Origin: CAYQCE01 sp964415885
GTDB taxonomy: Bacteria; Zixibacteria; MSB-5A5; JAABVY01; JAHJOQ01
Direction: 5' to 3'
DNA: 9,455 nt
Assembly (NCBI GenBank): GCA_964415885.1
Contig: CAYQCE010000081.1
Span: 1-9,455 of the forward strand
Part shown: positions 4,900 to 9,455 of the stretch, in pieces
Layout of the letters: each line of letters starts with the position of its first letter
How positions within the stretch are numbered: position 1 is the stretch's first letter
The notes under the pieces: generated by a model
Told to the model about the DNA's origin: nothing
The model's input: only the letters and a program-made list of their open reading frames with translations
Database searches by the model: none
Position numbers and translations under genes: made by a program

Positions 4900-6402
4900 C
4901 TGAGTCCGCAACTGACCCGCCAGCGCGGATGCCGCAGCGGTGAGGTGGTTCACGAAATACAGGTTTTTCGGCGGATTCGGCACGGAGGTGTTCGGCGTAG
5001 AGAGAACTGTCTCCTCGGCATGTACATCGAAACCGGGTATGTTCGGCAAATCGAAGCCCGGCGGCAGGATTATCCCCCCGGCCTCGACAATCGGGACCAG
5101 AATTTTCTTCTTGAGCGCTCGCAGATAGGCTCTATCACTTACGGGTGACAAATAGAACGGGGTATTCAAGCTACCGGCCGATTTGAAAACGTCGGATATC
5201 TGCTTCATGGCTTCGAAACTCCCTCCGCATGGCCCCCCAACAAAAACTGCCGCGATTCTTCCGATCTCGAGTTCGGATGAGACCCGACAACTGCTGTCCA
5301 GATCGGAGCACGGAACTATCTGAGGCTCGAGCCCGGAAAGGGTCAGCACGAAATCCTTATGGTAATAGGCCTTCGAGTCGCTGAAATTAACCTTGTAGTT
5401 GCTCTGTGCGCGCTTGGATAGAAATCGTCTTGTGGTATCATCGAAAACGGAGTATCCGCAGGCGGCGCCGTAGCTCTGTGTCACGTGACAGAGCGATACA
5501 CGCTCATACATATTCAGTTTCTCGACCACATTCCCGGAATACTCTACAATCATTCCTTTCAGGATATCCGGATCGAGGTTCGCTCTCGCGAAACTGAAGA
5601 CATCGAAAGCCGCTACACCCTTCTGGAGCCGCCCCTCGAGTGTGATCCGCACAACCCTCGGCGCTTCGACCCTGCACTTTCCCGATCGCAAAAGCCCTCT
5701 CAAACGCTCGTCATCAATCTCCAGAGTCAACGACGCTACCGCAGCAAGCCCGCCGGCCTCGCACCCGGAATGGAAGATGAGGCTGTTGGGCAACACCACA
5801 CCCTCCTCGAGAAGCATGAAGACCGAATTTGTCGACCTGCCGTTACCGCTTGCAGGGACGGGCGAATCGGCGACTCTGCAGTATTTGTCCGCGATCTTCT
5901 TCGAAGGAGCCCCTGTGGAGTACTCTGATGATCTCTCACCAACGAGCACAAGGTCCGGCTCCGCCTCAATTTCCTCGCCGAATTCGACCCGATCTTTATC
6001 GGCAGCCTCGGCCAGTATTTTGCCGGCCGTAGTCATATAGTATTCGACTACTACACCATTGCGGACACGCTTCGATTCGGAGCCGAAACGCAATTCGAGC
6101 TGCTCGAGTTTGAGCGCCTTGGGCTTCTCCTTGATACCATACTTCCGTCGCCAGCTATAGTAGCCCGCCTTCGAGAGACCCAGTTCCTGTCCGCACCGGA
6201 AGTCATCACCAAAACGCTCCCACAGCTCTTGTATCTGCTGTTCAGAGTACTTGGGGAACGTACGATGAGGTATGCCCTTTTTGCGGCGCCAGTACTGAAC
6301 GAGGTGCTCGGTGACATTCCCACCCAGAGCCTCGGCGATACGTTTATCGGTATGATACCGTTTCTGGAGCTTGAGAAGCTCCGCTTTGGTCGGCATCTTC
6401 AT
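4891..6402 (-). CDS. Tandem-HTH protein fused to a degenerate LeuC/aconitase-like domain
   Basis: The 503-residue protein has two parts. Residues ~5-44 and ~52-90 are two similar HTH-like repeats, ending in QYWRRKKGI and YSWRRKYGI. Residues ~118-503 follow the LeuC fold in order: TTAGKILAEAADKDRVEFGE (124-143), EEGVVLPNS (199-207), VRITLEGRLQKGVAAFDV (251-268), LCHVTQSYGAACG (304-316), VFVGGPCGG (386-394), VEAGGIILPPG (439-449) and LTAAASALAG (487-496). Catalytic features are changed: DSHT aligns with FHSG (210-213), the DH of DHxxPA aligns with DS (179-180), and about 25 residues after it are missing. The SCTN cysteine aligns with Pro391 (Cys392 next to it), and both cysteines of the LeuC CxxC aligns with Phe450 and Pro453. 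A normal 4Fe-4S cluster and hydratase activity are therefore unlikely. A DNA-binding, ligand-sensing regulator is the best guess; a non-catalytic LeuD partner is possible. Start: AGGG lies 9 nt before the ATG, overlapping the HIT stop codon 11 nt upstream, so the two genes are cotranscribed. Confidence 0.82.
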   Translation of the reverse strand: MKMPTKAELLKLQKRYHTDKRIAEALGGNVTEHLVQYWRRKKGIPHRTFPKYSEQQIQELWERFGDDFRCGQELGLSKAGYYSWRRKYGIKEKPKALKLEQLELRFGSESKRVRNGVVVEYYMTTAGKILAEAADKDRVEFGEEIEAEPDLVLVGERSSEYSTGAPSKKIADKYCRVADSPVPASGNGRSTNSVFMLLEEGVVLPNSLIFHSGCEAGGLAAVASLTLEIDDERLRGLLRSGKCRVEAPRVVRITLEGRLQKGVAAFDVFSFARANLDPDILKGMIVEYSGNVVEKLNMYERVSLCHVTQSYGAACGYSVFDDTTRRFLSKRAQSNYKVNFSDSKAYYHKDFVLTLSGLEPQIVPCSDLDSSCRVSSELEIGRIAAVFVGGPCGGSFEAMKQISDVFKSAGSLNTPFYLSPVSDRAYLRALKKKILVPIVEAGGIILPPGFDLPNIPGFDVHAEETVLSTPNTSVPNPPKNLYFVNHLTAAASALAGQLRTQGR

Positions 6403-6413
6403 CGCAGGCAGCC

Positions 6414-6911
6414 CTACTCGAACATGGGTTTGAGGATCTCGTAAGTGGTCTCAAGAGAAACCGAAACAACCCGGACTCCACCAATCACGGGCATGAAGCT
6501 CGTGTCGCCGGACCAGCGCGGGACTATGTGAATGTGCAGGTGTCCCGGCACTCCCGCACCAGCCGGTCGTCCGAGATTTATCCCGACATTCAAACCCTCA
6601 GGCTTGAATGCTCTCTTCAGAATCGCCACCGCATTCCGTGTCTCGAACATCATCTCAGCGAGAGTTTCCTCGTCCAGCTTCTCGAGCGTGCCGGCGTGAC
6701 GATACGGCACTATCATCAGATGACCCGACGTGTAAGGAAACCGGTTCATTATTACAAACGTGCGCTCGCCTCGGGACAGGATTAGATTCTCCCTGTCCTT
6801 CTTCTCGTCCCTGACTCGGCAGAAGAGGCAGCCCTTCTCCTTCTTTTTCTTCTTTTCCTTGAAACCCAGGAGATAGTCCTCCCTCCACGGTGCATAAACT
6901 GACTTTGTCAT
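6414..6911 (-). CDS. HIT-family nucleotide hydrolase/transferase
   Basis: The 165-residue protein is a HIT (histidine triad) protein of the bacterial FHIT/Ap4A-phosphorylase-like group. It begins with the typical YAPWREDYLLG (6-16), has GCLFC (27-31) whose C28/C31 resemble a zinc knuckle, NRFPYTSGHLMIVP (56-69), and the triad GHLHIHIVPRW (123-133), where H126 is the expected nucleophile attacking the alpha phosphate. The ending GDTSFMPVIGGVRV is also typical. It probably cleaves dinucleoside polyphosphates or nucleotidyl adducts in the cytosol. A lysine-rich insert (KEKKKKKEKG, 18-27) is encoded by an almost pure purine tract of about 29 nt. The ATG at 6911 has no good Shine-Dalgarno sequence; a -10-like TAATAT ends only 6 nt before it, so a leaderless transcript is conceivable. 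It is the first gene of the HIT / HTH-aconitase-like (/ leuD) unit. Confidence 0.93.
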   Translation of the reverse strand: MTKSVYAPWREDYLLGFKEKKKKKEKGCLFCRVRDEKKDRENLILSRGERTFVIMNRFPYTSGHLMIVPYRHAGTLEKLDEETLAEMMFETRNAVAILKRAFKPEGLNVGINLGRPAGAGVPGHLHIHIVPRWSGDTSFMPVIGGVRVVSVSLETTYEILKPMFE

Positions 6912-6917
6912 AACTTT

Positions 6918-6946
6918 ATATTAACGAGTGAGATAGTGCCATGCAA
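6918..6946 (-). promoter_or_regulatory. Weak candidate promoter of the HIT gene
   Basis: On the minus strand TTGCAT and TAATAT are spaced by 17 bp, with the -10 ending 6 nt before the HIT ATG. This would put the transcription start at or next to the start codon and fits the lack of a ribosome site. Each element is only moderately close to consensus. Confidence 0.3.
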
Positions 6947-7073
6947 CTTAAAACAGATTCGGACAAACAAGATCATGAGATACTCGTATGAATGACTGTG
7001 AGACGTAATTGCCCAAGCGCCAAGACCTTGAGTGGCTTGCAGTTGAGATTGTTACTTTATTCACAAAATTGGC

Positions 7074-7101
7074 TTGACAACGCGATGTTTTCGAATATCT
7101 A
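7074..7101 (+). promoter_or_regulatory. Candidate promoter of maeB
   Basis: A perfect TTGACA (7074-7079) is followed after 16 bp by TATCTA (7096-7101), a poor -10 (3/6). The start would be near 7108, about 40 nt before the GTG. A weak -10 suggests help from an activator or an alternative sigma factor. The site lies in the 238-bp gap between the divergent HIT and maeB genes, which otherwise holds no gene. Confidence 0.4.
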
Positions 7102-7123
7102 TCACCGGCGTTGAACTAACATA

Positions 7124-7139
7124 TTAACCGGTTAACCGG
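7124..7139 (+). repeat. Tandem palindromic repeat (TTAACCGG)x2 in the maeB leader
   Basis: Two copies of TTAACCGG lie head to tail. They create overlapping perfect palindromes, TTAACCGGTTAA (7124-7135) and CCGGTTAACCGG (7128-7139). The last two bases are the first two of the GGAG Shine-Dalgarno sequence (7138-7141). A protein bound here, or a hairpin in the RNA, could affect maeB expression. Confidence 0.6.
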
Positions 7140-7149
7140 AGTTTTTGAA

Positions 7150-9396
7150 GTGATCAGAAGAGAAGAGGCTTTGGAGTATCATTCCTCGGGAAGGAAAGGT
7201 AAGCTCGAAGTCATAGCGTCGAAACCGTGCGCCACTCAACGGGATCTGTCTCTGGCATACACTCCCGGTGTAGCGCAACCGTGTCTCGCGATCGCAGAAA
7301 ACAAAAATGACGTCTACGAGTACACTGCCAAAGGCAATCTCGTGGCTGTGATTTCCAATGGAACCGCGGTTCTTGGGCTTGGAGATATCGGTCCCGAGGC
7401 CGGCAAGCCCGTTATGGAGGGCAAGGGCGTGCTGTTCAAAAGGTTCGCCGATGTCGACGTGTTCGATATCGAAGTCGACAGCAAGGACCCGAAGGCAATC
7501 ATAAAATTCTGCAAGATGATCGCTCCGACATTCGGTGGGATCAATCTCGAGGATATCAAGGCGCCCGAGTGTTTCGAGATCGAAGAGACGCTGATCGAAG
7601 AGCTCGACATACCCGTATTCCATGACGATCAGCACGGCACCGCAATCATCTCCGGCGCGGCACTGCTCAACGCGCTCGAACTGGTCAAGAAAGATATCGA
7701 TAAGGTCAAGTGCGTGTTTCTCGGCGCAGGAGCTGCCGGTATAGCATGCGCCAACCTCTACATCGCGCTCGGTGTGAATCCCGCCAACGTTCGCATGTGC
7801 GACTCCAAGGGAGTCATCTACAAGGGACGTACCGAGGGCATGAACAAGTACAAGGAGCAGTTCGCGGTCGAAACCGAAGAACGGACGCTCGACGATGCTA
7901 TGAAAGGCGCGGATGTCTTCGTCGGAGTCGCCGTCAAAGATATGGTTTCGCAGGACATGGTGCGTTCAATGGCAGACAATCCGATTATCTTCGCAATGGC
8001 CAATCCGGATCCGGAAATCACCTACGAAGACGCCAGGGCCGCCCGTTCGGATATCATAATGGCTACCGGCCGTTCGGACTATCCGAACCAGGTCAACAAT
8101 GTACTTGGATTCCCGTTCATATTCCGTGGTGCGCTCGACGTACGTGCGCGCAAGATCAATATGGAAATGAAGATCGCAGCCGTGAAAGCGCTGGCGAATC
8201 TTGCCAAGGAACATGTACCCGAGTCGGTATCGAAGGCGTACGGCGGAGAACACTTTAGGTTCGGACCTGAATACATAATCCCGAAACCGTTCGATCCGAG
8301 AGTCCTCGTCTGGGAGGCGGCCGCAGTCGCGCAGGCAGCAATGGAAACGGGCGTGGCGCGCAAGCAGATCGATATCGAGGAATACAAGGTACAGCTCGAC
8401 AACCTCCTCGGCAAGACCCGATGGGTCATGCGCCAGACGAAGGAACGCGCAAGAACAAACCCGCGGAAGATCGTGTACCCCGAGGGCGAGCACGAGAAGA
8501 TCATAAGCGCGGCGAGAATCATTGCCGACGAAATGATAGCCAAGCCGGTACTCCTGGGACACCCGGATGTAATCGAGGAAACAGCCAAAGAGCTCGGCGT
8601 AAAGCTCGACAATATCGAGATTGTCTACCCGCGCAAGAGCCCCCATCTCGATCGGTACGCTGATGAGTACTTCGACCTGCGGTGCCGACGCGGAGTCAGC
8701 AAGGGGTTCGATCGTCGCGCAATTCTCGATACGAATATATTCGGAACGATGATGGTGCATTTTGGCGACGCCGACTGTCTGGTCTCCGGGGTATCGCAGC
8801 ACTATCCGGATACGATCCGGCCCGCGCTGCAAATACTGCAGTCGAAGGAGAAATACTCGACCGTCTGCGGCATCTATGTCATGATGATAAAGAACCGCAC
8901 GTTCTTTTTCTCCGATTGCACGGTGAATATCGACCCGACGGCGGATGAGCTCGTTGATATCGCACTCATGACCGCCGAGACAGCGCAGCATTTCGATGTC
9001 GATCCGCGTGTGGCGATGTTGTCATTTTCGAACTTCGGTTCAGTCCGTACGCGCGAGACAGAAAAAGTCGTGCAGGCGACCGAGATATTGAAGCGTGAGC
9101 ATCCGGAACTGGTCGTAGAGGGCGAGATGCAGGCTGATACGGCAGTCGCGCCGTATATCTCCGAGCGCGATTTCCCGTTCTCGGCAATCAAGGGCGACGC
9201 CAACTGCCTGATCTTTCCGACGCTCGACGCGGGCACTGTAGCTTACAAGCTCATGATGCAGCTCGGTGGCGCGGATGTTATCGGTCCGATCCTGCAGGGA
9301 ATGCGGAAACCGGTGCATATCCTCCACCGCGCGACTGATGTCGACGGAATAGTGAACATGACGGCAATCGCCGCTGTTGACTCATTATACAGCTAA
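7150..9396 (+). CDS. maeB: NADP-dependent malic enzyme with phosphotransacetylase-like C-terminal domain
   Basis: The 748-residue protein has the full length and two-part design of MaeB. The N-terminal malic enzyme half (~1-430) has catalytic Tyr37 in YTPG, Lys92 in MEGKG, metal ligands Glu134-Asp135 in INLEDI and Asp159/160 in FHDDQHGT, and a Rossmann GAGAAG at 192-197 followed by CDSKG (217-221). It oxidatively decarboxylates malate to pyruvate and CO2, linking the TCA cycle to pyruvate and NADPH supply. The C-terminal ~310 residues (from NPRKIVYPEGEHEKI, 437-451) resemble phosphate acetyltransferase. In characterised MaeB proteins this part does not make acetyl phosphate but mediates oligomerisation and inhibition by acetyl-CoA. 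Cofactor preference (NADP or NAD) is assigned from family only. The start is GTG at 7150, with GGAG 8 nt upstream. The gene stands alone on the plus strand, divergent from the HIT gene, and is followed by a strong hairpin. Confidence 0.96.
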   Translation: MIRREEALEYHSSGRKGKLEVIASKPCATQRDLSLAYTPGVAQPCLAIAENKNDVYEYTAKGNLVAVISNGTAVLGLGDIGPEAGKPVMEGKGVLFKRFADVDVFDIEVDSKDPKAIIKFCKMIAPTFGGINLEDIKAPECFEIEETLIEELDIPVFHDDQHGTAIISGAALLNALELVKKDIDKVKCVFLGAGAAGIACANLYIALGVNPANVRMCDSKGVIYKGRTEGMNKYKEQFAVETEERTLDDAMKGADVFVGVAVKDMVSQDMVRSMADNPIIFAMANPDPEITYEDARAARSDIIMATGRSDYPNQVNNVLGFPFIFRGALDVRARKINMEMKIAAVKALANLAKEHVPESVSKAYGGEHFRFGPEYIIPKPFDPRVLVWEAAAVAQAAMETGVARKQIDIEEYKVQLDNLLGKTRWVMRQTKERARTNPRKIVYPEGEHEKIISAARIIADEMIAKPVLLGHPDVIEETAKELGVKLDNIEIVYPRKSPHLDRYADEYFDLRCRRGVSKGFDRRAILDTNIFGTMMVHFGDADCLVSGVSQHYPDTIRPALQILQSKEKYSTVCGIYVMMIKNRTFFFSDCTVNIDPTADELVDIALMTAETAQHFDVDPRVAMLSFSNFGSVRTRETEKVVQATEILKREHPELVVEGEMQADTAVAPYISERDFPFSAIKGDANCLIFPTLDAGTVAYKLMMQLGGADVIGPILQGMRKPVHILHRATDVDGIVNMTAIAAVDSLYS

Positions 9397-9425
9397 GAAC
9401 TCTCTCCTACAGTAGACGCAACAAA

Positions 9426-9455
9426 GAAGCGACCGCATCCCCGCGCGGTCGCTTC
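9426..9455 (+). terminator. Intrinsic terminator hairpin after maeB (cut by window edge)
   Basis: GAAGCGACCGC (9426-9436) and GCGGTCGCTTC (9445-9455) are perfect 11-bp complements around an 8-nt loop, about 30 nt after the maeB TAA. The T-run that would confirm the terminator falls outside the window. The stem starts in an A-rich stretch (ACAAAG), so it might work in both directions. Confidence 0.8.

Noticed and set aside
6834..6862. Polypyrimidine/polypurine tract inside the HIT gene
   Set aside because: It is explained by a lysine/glutamate-rich coding segment (KEKKKKKEKG) in an intact reading frame; there is no sign of a frameshift.
7966..8991. Minus-strand open frame (341 codons) inside maeB
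   Set aside because: It is fully antisense to conserved MaeB sequence and has no recognisable motif.

Overview
The window looks like a bacterial chromosome segment at roughly 50-55% G+C by eye. It carries seven genes on the minus strand (about 1-6911) and one long gene on the plus strand (7150-9396). Nothing points to a phage, transposon, CRISPR array or RNA gene. The mix is a deoxyhypusine-synthase-like enzyme, a sigma-54 activator with a TPR sensor region, a stand-alone STAS protein, an archaeal/'type 2' LeuD and a MaeB-type malic enzyme. This suggests a free-living Gram-negative-type bacterium, possibly from a poorly sampled phylum of the FCB or deltaproteobacterial kind. That placement is an inference from gene content only.

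Layout on the minus strand, read in the direction of transcription (high to low coordinates). (1) HIT hydrolase (6911-6414), then after only 11 nt an HTH-aconitase-like fusion (6402-4891), then after 73 nt LeuD (4817-4317). A good sigma70-type promoter with a palindrome over its -35 lies in the 73-nt gap. (2) A single STAS-domain gene (4187-3849) with a near-consensus extended -10 promoter in front and a clear intrinsic terminator behind. (3) A small putative exported protein (3444-3088), then after 17 nt a TPR/sigma-54 activator (3070-911). (4) A deoxyhypusine-synthase-like gene starting at 781 and running off the left edge. On the plus strand, maeB starts with GTG at 7150. It is preceded by a tandem palindromic repeat touching its Shine-Dalgarno sequence and followed by a strong hairpin at the right edge.

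The most unusual element is the 503-residue protein at 4891-6402. Its last ~385 residues are recognisably the LeuC/aconitase large-subunit fold, but the cluster-ligand cysteines and the signature DSHT and DH motifs are substituted. Its first ~95 residues hold two helix-turn-helix-like repeats. It sits just upstream of an apparently intact LeuD, whose promoter carries an operator-like palindrome. A plausible reading is a metabolic enzyme scaffold converted into a DNA-binding sensor, possibly acting on the neighbouring leucine-pathway gene. The fold assignment and residue losses are read from the sequence; the regulatory role is inference.

Other points are a Walker B Asp-to-Asn change in the sigma-54 activator, a candidate sigma-54 promoter in front of that activator's own operon, and a short dyad upstream of the deoxyhypusine-synthase-like gene.
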